From Colocasia esculenta (Eukaryota > Streptophyta > Magnoliopsida > Alismatales > Araceae): DNA of 64,000 nucleotides. The stretch is taken from contig CM024766.1 of NCBI GenBank assembly GCA_014218235.1, positions 50,681,359-50,745,358 on the forward strand. The letters run 5' to 3'. The translations under genes and the position numbers were made by a program. Below the pieces are notes generated by a model. The model had not been told where the DNA came from. It saw only the letters and a program-made list of their open reading frames with translations, and made no database searches. Of the stretch, positions 35,759 to 47,274 are shown piece by piece. How positions within the stretch are numbered: the stretch's first letter is position 1; every line of letters starts with the position of its first letter.

Positions 35759-37628
35759 TGTTGGCCCTTTCGGTATGGCAGCAAGCTAGCCTAGAGGGGG
35801 GGGGTGAATAGGTTTTTCTGAAATAGAAACTTAAACACAGAAATTAACACTTGAAAGTTTGGTTAGTTTAGTGTGATAAAGAGTAGCAATGCGGAAGCAA
35901 GTAAACAATCACACAAAAGGACACAGGAGATTTATCCTGGTTCGGCCCTTCCCACATGGAAGTCCTACGTCCAGTCCCCAAGCAAACTCTTGAGATTTCA
36001 CTAACCGAAGGTACAGTCCCCTTCAAGGACACTACAACACCCTGGATACCCCACCTGGTCTTCTTCTCTTTCTCGGGCAAGAAGGCAGCCCACTTCTTTT
36101 CTAAGCTCAAAAGCAAACCTACTTCTTTTACAGGTTCAGAAGTAAACCTCCTGGAACAAACCCCAGTGCGGTTCTGCTAGACTTAAACCCCCAGCTAAGT
36201 CATGTTGGTACAAACTCCAACAAGGTTCTGCTAGACACTAACCTCTAGCTAGGTTACACACTGTATACAGTCCTACAACTAGACAAGGGTCTTTCTTAGA
36301 AAAGAAAGAACAAGACTGAGAGCTAATACAAGATGAACACTATGGACTTAGCTCACAGTCACAGACTCTCCCACAAGATTACAATGAGCATAGGGAGAAT
36401 GGAAGAGAAGAAGGCTTGGAGGCGATGAAGACTTCTGGTTGAAAGCTTCTGTAGATTTTGGCTCGAGCTCTTCTCTCTTTCTCTGAGTGTTTGTGGCGTG
36501 AAGGTTCTTCTTACAGTTGTACACTCCTTGAAGGATTTTCAGGAAGGCTGCTTTTGTTCTTCACCAATGCTCCATCTTTTATATGAGCAGTTTGAATGGA
36601 TCCGTTGGAGTTCTAGCCGTTGTCCATCTCCTCTTCATTTGTCTTAATCAGACTCTGATGGTCTTCGAGGTCTGTACACATAGAAGAAAGTGTTAGCATA
36701 AAAGAGTGTTTATGATAAACGATGTATAGTACTGTGCTTCTGCTAACATACTGAAAATAGTAGGTCATATCTTTTTCTGACAAGATTATGCATGCAGCTT
36801 TTTCTGTCAGACAATATTTGACTTTTCAATGAGCGCCAAAACACTTTCAAATATTCAAGAGAAATCTATGTGAATATGACTTATACAATCGTTGTTCATT
36901 TACAAGTAAAACGTTGCAAGTTTATGAACAAATCGATGTGAAAGACAAGTCGATGTGTTCACTTGAGAAATTGTTACGGTCTAAAGAAATCGATGTGATC
37001 ACTTATGAAATCGTTATGAGACCCAAGTCGATGTGATCACTTATCAAATTGTTATGCAAGGAAATCGTTATGAGAATCAAGCCGATGTGATCACTTATGA
37101 AATCGTTATGAGAATGAAAACGATATGAGGGCAAATCATTGTGGCTATAAAAGGAATCGTTCTGAGATCGATTTCTTAACAAATCATTATGAATTCTTAA
37201 GGAGTCGATGTGATCACTTATCAAATCGATATGGCATCGACTTCGTAACAAATCGTTTCGGTCACTTAAGGAATCGTTATGGGAACGATTTCTTATCAAA
37301 TCAATGCGCTCAAGGAAGAAATCGTTATGGCCACTTATCGAATCGTTATGGCATCGACTTCTTAACAAATCGTTGCGCTTACAGAAGAAATCGTTGTGGC
37401 ATCGACTTCTTAACAAATCGTTGCGCTTACTTTGGCACTTAAGCTGAAATCGATGTATATTGATTAAACATCGATTTTATCATTTTAGTGCACATATTGC
37501 ATCAATGTGAGACTCAGCATTTTGCTATGAGATTGATGCGACACAGATGAAACAAAATATTCAATTTAAGTTACATCATAAATTTTATTATCACCAAAAT
37601 ACAAGAACAAATAGAGAGTGATTCAACA
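35759..37628 (-). repeat. Nested Copia 3' LTR (left)
   Basis: 1870 bp. Contains a degenerate array of AATCG words at about 36885-37440 and ends TTCAACA. Confidence 0.92.
36885..37440. repeat. AATCG/ATCGAT array in the nested Copia LTR
   Basis: Over about 550 bp, words such as AAATCGATGTGATCACTTAT, AATCGTTATG and GCATCGACTTCTTAACAAATC recur, partly as near-perfect ~45-bp tandem units at 37320-37430. Both strands are open in places only because the repeat lacks stops. The second copy is in the right LTR. Confidence 0.85.
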
Positions 37629-37642
37629 ATCTCCCCCTTTTT
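37629..37642 (-). other. Nested Copia polypurine tract
   Basis: Plus strand ATCTCCCCCTTTTT directly after the left LTR, a purine run (AAAAAGGGGGAGAT) in element orientation. Further oligo-C/T stretches (37720, 37770) sit in the adjacent 3' untranslated region. Confidence 0.88.
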
Positions 37643-38029
37643 GGTGGTGACAAAATTTATGAGAATTTTTGACAAGAATATATATAAAGCAAAGAGGTTT
37701 CATAAAATTCATATAAACTCTCCCCCTTTTTGTCACTAACCAAAAAAGGAAGGATCTTACCATGGATTTTTCTCCCCCTTTGAGAGAATTTCTTACCAAT
37801 GAGGGGTTCAACAATAATAGTTGATAAGGAATGACTCCCCCTTAATCTGTGCTCCCCTGAGCATGAGAGACTCCACCTGAATGAAACTTGCAAATATTTG
37901 TTAGTAATAAAGACCAATTCAATTTTTTTTACTATTCTTTCTTCAGATGTGATTTGAATGAAGAGTCTGCAGTCACTCCTGCCTTGAGCATCCTTGGTTT
38001 TTGATGCTCCAAGCTAACCTGCAAGTAAA

Positions 38030-39802
38030 TTACTCAAGGGTAGGTACCCAAATCCTTTTGGGTCCTTGATGTTTAGATGCATGAAAATATCCTTTAGGGA
38101 TCCAAACTAAGTACCTTGTTGTGCAGGTGTTTACAGTGTGTCCTAGTTTATTGCAATGAGAACAACAATGAATATAGATTGTTTTGCTATTCTTATTTTC
38201 GTTGTGCTGAGTTTTTAGAACGTGATTTCTGTAAATTTTTTCTTTTACAGGGGCCTTTTTCTGGGGCATCTTGGTTTCTTTTACAAATTTTGGTAGGGGA
38301 TATTTTTCTGGAATTATAGCTTGTTTTCCTTTTTCTTGAGGTATGTATCCAAGTCCTTGTTTGTTATTTTCAGATTTTGACCCTTTTAGACATAGAGCTA
38401 AAGAAGTTTTTCCTTTTGTTAATTTTCTAACCGATTCTTTTAGGTAGAGATTTTTCTTCAGTTAAAGTTTTTAATTTTTCTTCTAACTCTAACTTTTCAT
38501 TGTCCTTATTTTTAAAATTTTCATTCAAAAGATCAATATTATCTTTATTGTCCTTTAATTGTTTTTCTAGTTGCTCCAGTTCGGATTTAAGATCAGAATT
38601 GGTGTTTTCTAAGCAAGTAGAGTTGTTTTTCAAACTCTTTAATTCTTTTACAACCCCTTTATGTTTTTCATACAGTTCATTAAAGACTTCTTCTAAGTCT
38701 TCTAATTCTGACCCTGAATCTATGCAAGAATTAAAAAATGAGTCAGAATGTACCTCATCTAGTCCCACCATGAGGACTAGATTTACCTGCTCCTTTTCGG
38801 AATCTGAGCTTGATGATTCTGAGCTTGTGACCTCATCATTTTCCCATGCAGCCGCCATGGCTTTTCTTTTAAATTTCTTGTGCTGCTTCTTGGGCTTATC
38901 AGTTTGACCAATCTTCTTAAGCCTTGGACAGTCTGGTCTCAGATGTCCAGGTTTTCTGCATTCATAGCAGACTGGTTCTTTCTCCTTTTTCTCTTTTCTT
39001 TGGATCCTTCTTGATCCGTTTTTCTTCTTCTTCAAAATTTTCTGAAGCTTGGACAATACTTCATCCATATTACAGTCTTAGAATCTGCATCCTGGGAACT
39101 AGAAGAAGAGATGGAAGGAGCAACTACAACTTTTAGAGCATTAGTACATTTCTTCTTAGATGAGCTTTCAGATAATCGCTCCATATTTATTTCATGTGCC
39201 ATAAGAGAACCTATTAAATTATCAATTGATAATTTAGTTAAATCATGGGCCTCTTCAATAGCAGTTACCTTAGGTGTCCATGAAATGGTTAAGGACCTAA
39301 GTATTTTTCTAACGGTTTCTTCATTAGAAAGAATTTTTCCAAGAGAATTTAAACCTACTACTATACTTGAAAATCTATTATACATAGTAGTAATATTTTC
39401 ATTTGGAAGCATTTTAAGTTGCTCATATTGAGAGATAAGAATATCTATCCTAGTTTGTTTTACTTTATCTGTTCCTTCATAGGTTATCTGCAATTTATCC
39501 CATATATCTTTAGCAGATTTACATGCAGAAACTCTACTGAACTCTCTTTTAGATAGAACACAACATAGATAGTTTTTAGCCTTAAAGTTTAGAGATAGCT
39601 TACTCTTATCAGCTGCTGTAATGGCAGTAGTGCCTTCAACTGGAACAACAATGAAATCACCTACCTCAATTACCTGCCAGAGATCAAAGTCTGTGCCTCG
39701 AATGAGGCATTCCATCCTCATCTTCCAATATTGATAGTCTTCTCCATCGAAGAATGGAGGTCTGGTGACGGATTGGCCTTCAGCATATCCTTGAGCTGCC
39801 AT
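38030..39802 (-). pseudogene. Copia Gag with CCHC zinc knuckle and coiled coil
   Basis: ATG at 39802 (MAAQGYAEGQSVTRPPFFDGEDYQYWKMRM), typical of the Copia capsid N terminus. The capsid-like region continues to about 39120. A one-base shift near 39066 leads into a basic stretch and CYECRKPGHLRPDC (about 38963-38925). Then follow a Ser/Glu-rich acidic segment and long heptad-like repeats (38780-38440). After a second break near 38440 the same protein continues with QGLGYIPQE and a second CCHC-like CSHCNKLGHTVNTC, and ends at 38030. The extended Gag with a second zinc motif and GPKRIWVP tail is known from Sire-like Copia elements, where protease would follow; it does not here. Confidence 0.88.
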
Positions 39803-39850
39803 GGATCTTTGCTCTAAGATCGTTGGATCTTCTTGAAAGTTCAGAGACCC

Positions 39851-39862
39851 GCTCTGATACCA
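39851..39862 (-). other. Nested Copia primer binding site
   Basis: On the minus strand TGGTATCAGAGC follows the 5' LTR after two bases, complementary to initiator tRNA-Met. Confidence 0.9.
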
Positions 39863-39864
39863 CT

Positions 39865-41754
39865 TGTTGGCCCTTTCGGTATGGCAGCAAGCTAGCCTAG
39901 AGGGGGGGGTGAATAGGTTTTTCTGAAATCTGAAATAGAAACTTTAACACAGAAATTAACACTTGAAAGTTTGGATAGTTTAGTGTGATAAAGAGTAGCA
40001 GTGCGGAAGCAAGTAAACAATCACACAAAAGGACACAGGAGATTTATCCTGGTTCGGCCCTTCCCACATGGAAGTCCTACGTCCACTCCCCAAGCAAACT
40101 CTTGGGATTTCACTAACCGAAGGTACAGTCCCCTTCGAGGACACTACAACACCCTGGATACCCCACCAGGTCTTCTTCTCTTTCTCGGGCAAGAAGGCAG
40201 CTCACTTCTATTCTAGGCTCAGAAGCAAACCTACTTCTTTTACAGGTTCAGAAGTAAACCTCCTGGAACAAACCCCAGTGCGGTTCTGCTAGACTTAAAC
40301 CCCCAGCTAAGTCCTGTTGGTACAAACCCCAACAAGGTTCTGCTACACACTAACCTCTAGCTAGGTTACACATTGTATACAGTCCTACATCTAGACAAGG
40401 GTCTTTCTTAGAAAAGAAAGAACAAGACTGAGAGCTAATACAAGATGAACACTATGGACTTAGCTCACAGTCAAGACTCTCCCTCAAGATTACAATGAGC
40501 ATAGGGAGAATGGAAGAGAAGAAGGCTTGAAGGCGGTGAAGACTTCTGCTTGAAAGCTTCTGTAGATTTTGGCTCGAGCTCTTCTCTCTTTCTCTGAGTG
40601 TTTGTGGCGTAAAGGTTCTTCTTACAGTTGTACACTCCTTGAAGGATTTTCAGGAAGGCTGCTTTTGTTCTTCACCAATGCTCCATCTTTTATATGAGCA
40701 GCTTGAATGGATCCGTTGAAGAGATCCGTTGGAGTTCTAGCCGTTGTCCATCTCCTCTTCATTTGTCTTAATCAGACTCTGATGGTCTTCGAGGTCTGTA
40801 CACATAGAAGAAAGTGTTAGCATAAAATAGTGTTTATGATAAACGATGTATAGTACTGTGCTTCTGCTAACATACTGAAAATAGTAGGTCATATCTTTTT
40901 CTGACAAGATTATGCATGCAGCCTTTTCTGTCAGACAATATTTGACTTTTCAATGAGCGCCAAAAACACTTTCAAAATATTCAAGAGAAATCTATGTGAA
41001 TATGACTTATACAATCGTTGTTCATTTACAAGTAAATCGTTGCAAGTTTATGAACAAATCGATGTGAAAGACAGGTCGATGCGTTCACTTGAGAAATTAT
41101 TACGGTCTAAAGAAATCGATATGATCACTTATGAAATCGTTATGAGACCCAAGTCGATGTGATCACTTATCAAATCGTTATGCAAGGAAATCGTTATGAG
41201 AATCAAGCCGATGTGATCACTTATGAAATCGTTATGAGAATGAAAACGATATGAGGGCAAATCGTTGTGGCTATAAAAGGAATCGTTCTGAGATCGATTT
41301 CTTAACAAATCGTTATGAATTCTTAAGGAGTCGATGTGATCACTTATCAAATCGATATGGCATCGACTTCTTAACAAATCGTTTCGGTCACTTAAGGAAT
41401 CGTTATGGGAACAACTTCTTATCAAATCAATGCGCTCAAGGAAGAAATCGTTATGGCCACTTATCGAATCGTTATGGCATCGACTTCTTAACAAATCGTT
41501 GCGCTTACAGAAGAAATCGTTGTGGCATCGACTTCTTAACAAATTGTTGCGCTTACTTTGGCACTTAAGCTGAAATCGATGTATATTGATTAAACATCAA
41601 TTTTATCATTTTAGTGCACATATTGCATCAATGTGAGACTCAGCATTTTTCTATGAGATTGATGCGACACAGATGAAACAAAATATTCAATTTAAGTTAC
41701 ATCATAAATTTTATTATCACTAAAATACAAGAACAAATAGAGAGTGGTTCAACA
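39865..41754 (-). repeat. Nested Copia 5' LTR (right)
   Basis: 1890 bp. Carries the same array at about 41010-41570. A 17-bp word (GATCCGTTGAAGAGATC-like, near 40715) is present here but not in the left copy and accounts for much of the length difference. Confidence 0.92.
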
Positions 41755-42172
41755 ATGCCCCCCTGGATTGTGAGGGTGCGTGCTGCGCCGTTATAGTAAC
41801 TGCTGTTGGAAGGCGAAGGGCTTCCCTAGACCTTCTAGTCGAGAGGTACCGAGCAGAAGCCTACTCGGTCACTGGACTGGCTGTTCGATGGCTGCTACTC
41901 GGAAGCATAGCCTGTGTTGGTGAAGCCATAACATGCTTCGAGCAGGACGTGTTCGGTAGGCGGTACCTAGACCAAATAGGTTGCGGGGTGGCCAGAGATC
42001 ACCCTTGGGGACCCTTGAACGCCTTGGTTGCCAGAACGTGCTCGGAAGCTTTAAGTTGAATCCGAGGACACGTGGCTCAATTGCTGGAGCCCTGGCGCTT
42101 TGATGGCTCATGATGGGCCGTAATGGGCCGTGACAGGTATGTTGGCCCAGGAGGCTAGAAATAGCCTCCACA
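41755..42172 (-). repeat. Tat element 3' LTR, inner segment
   Basis: Begins with the second copy of the Copia target duplication (ATGCC, 41755-41759) and continues to CCTCCACA at 42172. The next bases (42173-42190, CTTGCCCCCCACGCCCTC) are the polypurine tract read from the other strand. Confidence 0.92.
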
Positions 42173-42445
42173 CTTGCCCCCCACGCCCTCAAGCTGGCGC
42201 GGGTATCGCGGCACTTGAGAGTGGAGGTCTGCTCGAACGTTACCCTCGTATTAAATGCGATATCGACCTCGGCAGTGCGAACGACGTCAGGGCGACGCCG
42301 TTTGAAATCTCGCCTTGGGGACGGAAAACCTCATGATGATGGAGGTGACGTGTCGAGTGGCGAACCTCGCGCTGTACTTTTGAACGGGCCGTTGGAGTGG
42401 GAGAAGCATCACTTCTACTTTTTGAATTCTGCGCCCCTTCTTCCT

Positions 42446-42450
42446 TATAA
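42446..42450 (+). promoter_or_regulatory. TATA-like box of the antisense gene
   Basis: CTTCCTTATAAGGAGG lies about 130 bp upstream of the ATG at 42579 and just inside the 3' LTR. The position suits an independent promoter for plus-strand transcription, opposite to gag-pol. Inference from position and motif only. Confidence 0.5.
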
Positions 42451-42578
42451 GGAGGGGGGAAGAAAGCGGGACGTACGCCTTCGAAAAAGCTTTCTTCTCT
42501 TCCGTCTTTTGCCTTCGTCTTCTTCCTCGCGATCCCAGTCACCTTCTGCCACCGCTGCTTCTTCTGCTATTTTCGGAG

Positions 42579-44951
42579 ATGTCGCAGAAGGGAAAGGCTG
42601 TTGCCGCTGCCGGAGCAAGCGAGGTGGTGTCGGCGGTGCCTCAGAGGACGAGATATAGGTTCTTCGAGGGCCTCTGCGAGCGGTATTGGATTGAGGAAGA
42701 GTACGATATCATCCTCGCCAAGGAGGAAGACTCGTATATGCTGTAGAAGTGTGGGTGCACAGCCATGTCCCAGGATCTGCTAGAAGCAGGGTTTCGGTTG
42801 CCGCTACCGGCGGTCGCTAGGGACATCTTGAATGTGTGGGCGATCGCCCCCATTCAGTTGACGCCGAACTCATGGCGTACGATCTGTGTCTTCTGCATCT
42901 CCTGAAAGGTGCACGACATCGAGCCGACGGCCGACCTCTTCCTGGGACATTTTAGCCTCGCAACGTCCCCGCAGACTAGCATCGGTATTTTCTACACCAA
43001 GCACCGAGCAAACAGGATGCGCATCCACTTCTCGGCCAAGTATTCCAACCACAAGGGGTGGACGCATTGGGTGCTCTTCATTGCCCGCAATGAGGGAGTG
43101 CCGGAGTGGGGGTTCCCTACTCGAATCAAGGACCCGCGCAATAAGGACATGGTTCCTCTACTGGTCTGGGACGCGGCGAAGATCTCCGACCGCCTTAGCA
43201 ACATCTTTGTGGACAGGGCGGAGGAGTATCTAACGGAGGTCCAGCTCGTCAAACATGGGCTCAGCCGAGCATGGAGTACGTGAAGTCCCCGTTTGTACCT
43301 TTTTTTTTTGTTCCTCAAGGAGCCGTTCCCCTCACTCTTTCTCCTTGTGCAAGTGTTGAAGAGCTGGCTGCCGGTCGGGATAAGGAGGAGATGGCTCTTT
43401 ATGCCGAGCATATTGCTGTCACGGCGTACGTGGCGGTCATAGGCGAGGGTCCTCCGACCATTCCTACGACGAGTCTCCCTACCGGAGGGTGAGCTGCCGG
43501 AAAGAAGCCAATGAAGATAAGTCTTCGGGGGGAGACCGGTCCCCAAACGGCGAAGAGGGCGGTGCGGCGAGGTCGAGGAGGAAGAGATCCCCCAGCTTCA
43601 AGTGCGGAAAAAGCAGAAGCTGGTGAAGGCGAACGAGTAGGCGAGGCCGAGCACCATGCCCAAGACGCAACCCTGACCGCATAGGGGGTAGTCTCCGAGC
43701 TAGGGTTGTTCGTGGTAAGCGACCAGTCTGATGAAGGCTCCTTAGGGGAGCTAGTGAGGGTGTCTGCACCCTAGAGCCCCACCGCGGACCAAGCAGCGGA
43801 GGAGGGTGCGGTCGGAGCATCAAGCGCCATGACAGCAGGGCCGGTCATGGCGGGAGGCGAAGCCGTCACCGCACAAGGATCGTCCTCCAGAGGGGCCGAA
43901 GAGGCGATGCGCGTGGCGGAAGTGCCCGAGGGGGCAACGGCCCCCATTCCCCCGACCGAAGTGGCTGTGGAAGTCCCAATGCCGACAGCCACTACGGGAT
44001 CACACGAGGCCGAGCAGACGGCCGAGATTGAGGAGGAAGGACCTCGGGGGTCTCCCACTACTATGGAAGGCCAGGAGACAACAGCTGTTGCAGATGTCAT
44101 CGAGGCGGTTGAAAAAGAGGGTCGTTCTACAAGGCAGGCGAACGCTGCCGTCGAGGACCGTGCTAGTTCCGAGGAGGATCGGGTCCCCCTGTCGCAGTCA
44201 CTGAGGGCGAGGCATCCAGTGCAGCCTTCGGCGTCGGTTCTGGAAGCGGCCTTGGAACGTTTCCAAGGGGGCCCGTCCAGGGGCCTACCCCCCTATCCCA
44301 GCGCTTCGCATCTTGAAGTGCTGGCGCAATGTCAGAGGCAGAACCTGGAAGACACCCTTGAACATTCAGAGGAAGTCTACCAGAAGCAGTGCGTGGACAA
44401 AGGCAGTTCGGTCGACGTGGAGGCGCTGGTAGATGGCGTCGCGCACTCACTAGGAGTGCTGAAAAGGCTGGTTCTGCAAGCTCGGGATCACAACAAATGT
44501 GGGATGGTGAGTTCGCTTTTTGCATGGAGCTCCAGGCACAGCACCAGGGCCGGGAAGCACAGCTGCAGCAGAAGGTAAAGAACCTCCAGGATGCGCTCTG
44601 AACTTCCGAGCTTAACCTTTCCATTGCTCGGGTGGAGAAGGAGGCACTCGCCAACGTCCTGTCCGAGGACGAGGCTTGCGGTGTGGCCGAGTACAAGGCG
44701 GGGCCAGCTTCAAGGAAGACTTGGAGCAATACTATGCGCTCTTCTATAAGGTGGGTCTTGAGGCCGACGAGGACCGAGGACGGAGGATGGCCACGATCGA
44801 ATATGCTCGAGAGGCCTTTGAAGCTGCCCTTCGAGAATGCCGATGTCGGACACAGGATCCGCTCCCGGATGGAGTCCACTTCGCGCACTTCCAGGCGGGG
44901 CGGATGACTCCTGGGGACAATGGCGCAGGCCCCTCCGAGCAGGCCCCATAG
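42579..44951 (+). pseudogene. Antisense ORF of the Tat element (plant mobile domain/'putative gypsy type transposon' family)
   Basis: Plus strand, opposite to integrase, between integrase and the 3' LTR. From ATG 42579 the frame encodes RYRFFEGLCERYWIEEEYD, then the GFRLPLP..ARDILNVWAIAPIQLTPNSW block of the Pfam family named putative gypsy type transposon (Transposase_28), and continues to 43283. In-frame stops are TAG 42744 and TGA 42903. The middle part (43829-44578) is Ala/Pro/Glu-rich. The C-terminal part, over two more frames, has coiled-coil heptads (ELQAQHQGREAQLQQKVKNL) and a FKEDLEQYYALFYKVGLE block ending at 44951. Antisense genes at this position are known from Tat elements such as Grande; their function is unknown. 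Frameshifts and stops mean it is probably dead. Confidence 0.75.
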
Positions 44952-45057
44952 ATGTATCTCTTTTCCTTCTCTTTTGTAGCTTGGTCTCAACGAGCTTTTT
45001 GTACTTTAAGGAATCTGAATATATCACCTTTTCGAGTATGTGAATGGCTCTCTTTTT

Positions 45058-46450
45058 CTATCTTCTTCCCTTGCGCTTGTTCTGTTCGAATCGGAATTCG
45101 TCGGTCGTTTTAAAGGTTTCGTGCATACCGCGCATGTTGTTTGGAACTGAGGGAGTCCCAACCAGGGGTTTACACCGAACACCTTTCACCTTAGGGTTTA
45201 GGTATCGTGCTAGCCTTTCGAGTTGAAAAACTTCGACTAGGGATGACATGAGTACCCCTTTGGGCAGACCGAAAGAATGGGAAGAAGAGAAGTAGGATGC
45301 CGAACAAGAGGCTTTCATAAATAATAAAGCCTTCAGATTGGACACATGCCAGGTTCTGGGTATGGCGTCGCCACTAGGGGTAGTCAGCTTGTAAGAGCCT
45401 TTTCCAAGAACTTGGGTGACCTGATAGGGTCCATCCCATTTCGGGGCGAGTTTGCCTATTGCTCTTCGGGGATCCAATGCCCAGCAACGGCGCAGAACAA
45501 GCTCACCTTCGAAGAAGCGCCGCTCCCGAACACGGGAGTTGTAATACTGTGTGAGGCGCTGCTGATTGGAGACAAGTCTTATGCTGGCATCGGTTTGACG
45601 TTTGCCAAGCATGTCCAGGTTCTCCCTGAGCGCGCGGTTGTTAGATGCTTCGTCGAAGTGCATTGTTCGAATTGTGGGGAGAGCGACTTCTAAAGGCACA
45701 ATGGCTTATGTGCCGTAGGCCAAATGGAAAGGAGTTTCTCCGGTGGCTACACGAGCAGTTGTTCGGTGACACCATAGCACGTTGGGGAGCTTTTCGATCC
45801 ACAAACCTCCAACGCTTCAACTCTTTGTGCGTATCCCGTGAAGCAGTGTTCGGTTGGTGTTTTCGACTAGATCGTTTGTTTGGGGATGCGCTACTGAGGT
45901 GAAGTGGTTGTAGATACCGAGCTCCGAGCATTTTTATTTGAAGAACGTGCTGTCAAACTGCTTCCCGTTGTCAGAGGTAATCACCTTTGGGACGCCAAAC
46001 CGGCAAAGGACGTTCTTCCAGACGAACTTCCACGCGGCTTGGTCCGTGATTGTGGAAACGGGTTCCACCTCGATCCACTTGGTGAAGTAGTCGATGGCGA
46101 CGATTAAGAATTTTTTCCGCCCTTGAGCCTCTGGGAACGGACCCATAATGTCAATTCCCCACTGGCGAAAGGACGTGGCTTGAATAGGATGTGCAGTTGC
46201 TCGCCGGCTGCTTGATAAGCTGTCCGAACTTCTGGCACTCTGGACACTTTTTTGTGTAGGACATACAATCCTTCTGCAGAGAAGGCCACCAGAATCCTGC
46301 TCGAAGGATGCTATGCGCCAGCGTTCTGCCCCCCAAGTGGCTTCCGCACAGGCCCTCGTGAACTTCTTCGATGGCCGGTGTTGTCTCTATAGGACTGAGG
46401 CACCGCAGAAGAGGTCTTAAGAGGGATCGTCCGCGAGCCATGGCTATTGT
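45058..46450 (-). pseudogene. Tat-lineage integrase, fused by deletion to the primer-site region
   Basis: The zinc domain (HEGLCGSHLGGRTLAHSIL...CPECQKFG) starts only some 60-80 bp after the primer site, so everything from gag to RNase H has been deleted. The core has D in VAIDYFTKWIEVEP and D in VITSDNGKQF. The E of LVENTNRTLL, 36 residues after the SDNG aspartate, keeps DD35E. A TAA interrupts the core at 45934-45936 and one-base shifts occur near 46150, 45820 and 45700. The C-terminal part (RVRERRFFEGELVLRR...GPYQVTQVLGKGSYKL) is open down to the stop at 45058. Non-functional as written. Confidence 0.88.
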
Positions 46451-46456
46451 CTTTCC

Positions 46457-46473
46457 CACAGATGGCGCCAAAT
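46457..46473 (-). other. Tat element primer binding site (tRNA-Asp type)
   Basis: On the minus strand the LTR is followed by TATTTGGCGCCATCTGTGGG. TGGCGCC is the primer site core typical of plant Tat/Athila-type gypsy elements and differs from the tRNA-Met sites of the other elements here. Confidence 0.85.
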
Positions 46474-46474
46474 A

Positions 46475-47274
46475 TGTGAGGGTGTTTTCCTGTTTGGGCC
46501 AGAGCCAAACGGGCCTCCACTGAGAAGAGAGAAGGAAGACGCTAGCCGGTGCAAACGAAAGCCTGCAAAACCAGAAAAAGGATCAGGGGGCCCAGTTGAA
46601 GAACTGGGGGGAACCCTCCGATGCCTAAGTCATATAGGACTGTAGAAAGGTTTGAAGATGAGGGTTCACTGGTGTGTGCCTCGCGTAGAGGTGTGTGTAT
46701 GATCAGGGTTGCGTACCTCTGCATGGGGATTTTTTGTGCCTTTTATAGGCGAAGGTTCTGAAGAGGTTGGACGTGTCGTCCTTTGATGACGCCGAAAAGG
46801 GCGCATCGGTTGGCCGCCTTAGTGGGGAGTTACCCGTTGAGGCACCCGTTGAGGACCTTTGTGGTCAATGCCCCCCTAGATCGTGGGGCGCGTGCTACGC
46901 CGTTATAGTAACTACTGCTGGGAGGCGAAGGGCTTCCCTAGACCTTCTGGTCGAGAGGTACCGAGAAGAAGCCTGCTCAGTCACTAGACTGGCTGTTCGG
47001 TGGCTGCTGCTCGGAAGCATAGCCTGCATTGGTGGAGCCGCAGCATGCTTCGAGCAGGATGTGTTCGGTAAGCGGTACCTAGACCGAACAGGTTGCGGGG
47101 TGGCCAGAGATCACGCTTGGAGACCCTTGAACGTCTTGGTTGCCAGAACGTGCTCAGAAGCTTTGAGCTGAATCTGAGGACACGTGGCTCAATTGCTGGA
47201 GCCTTGACGCTTCGATGGGTCATGATGGGCCGTGACAGACCTACAGGCCCAGGAGGCTAGAAATAGCCTCCACA
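46475..47274 (-). repeat. Tat element 5' LTR (right, 800 bp)
   Basis: On the plus strand it begins TGTGAGGGTG and ends CCTCCACA. Without the nested insertion it reads straight through GGTCAATGCCCCCCTAG at about 46864, which gives the empty-site sequence for the Copia insertion in the other LTR. Confidence 0.93.

Larger units (their letters stand above)
35759..41754 (-). mobile_element. Gag-only Copia (Sire-like) element nested in the Tat LTR, minus strand
   Basis: The left LTR is 35759-37628 (1870 bp) and the right LTR 39865-41754 (1890 bp), both TGTTGGCCC...TTCAACA on the plus strand. Target duplications are ATGTC (35754-35758) and ATGCC (41755-41759); the uninterrupted Tat LTR has ATGCC. 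The primer site (39851-39862) and polypurine tract (37629-37642) are in place. The internal region is 2236 bp and encodes Gag only; protease, integrase, RT and RNase H are absent. The LTRs look very similar, so insertion is fairly recent and must have been in trans. Confidence 0.94.
35372..47274 (-). mobile_element. Tat-lineage Ty3/gypsy element (deleted) on the minus strand, with nested Copia insertion
   Basis: The right LTR (46475-47274, 800 bp) is the 5' LTR in element orientation. The left LTR is split: 35372-35758 plus 41760-42172, which add up to exactly 800 bp. Target duplications are GTAGT (35367-35371) and GTACT (47275-47279), one mismatch. The primer site follows the right LTR on the minus strand. 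Internal DNA (42173-46474) holds only integrase (minus) and an antisense gene (plus). Gag, protease, RT and RNase H are missing. Primer type, integrase sequence and antisense gene all point to the Tat lineage. Confidence 0.92.

Noticed and set aside
37003..37442. Repetitive proteins on both strands (NRYGIDFLTNRC-type repeats)
   Set aside because: Translation of a DNA repeat array within the Copia LTR; the same frames occur again at 41129-41568 in the other LTR.
38500..39431. Plus-strand frames at the nested Copia
   Set aside because: Shadows of the minus-strand Gag, which carries the zinc knuckle and capsid motifs.
43277..43317. Intron in the antisense gene (GTACGTGAAG...TTCCTCAAG)
   Set aside because: At about 40 bp it is shorter than workable plant introns; a frameshift at the T run is simpler.
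42992..43546. Minus-strand frame opposite the antisense gene
   Set aside because: It is the shadow of the plus-strand sequence that carries the recognisable family motifs.
44163..44990. Long minus-strand frame of 275 codons
   Set aside because: Shadow of the antisense gene's GC-rich middle and coiled-coil part; no Tat polyprotein motif is present.
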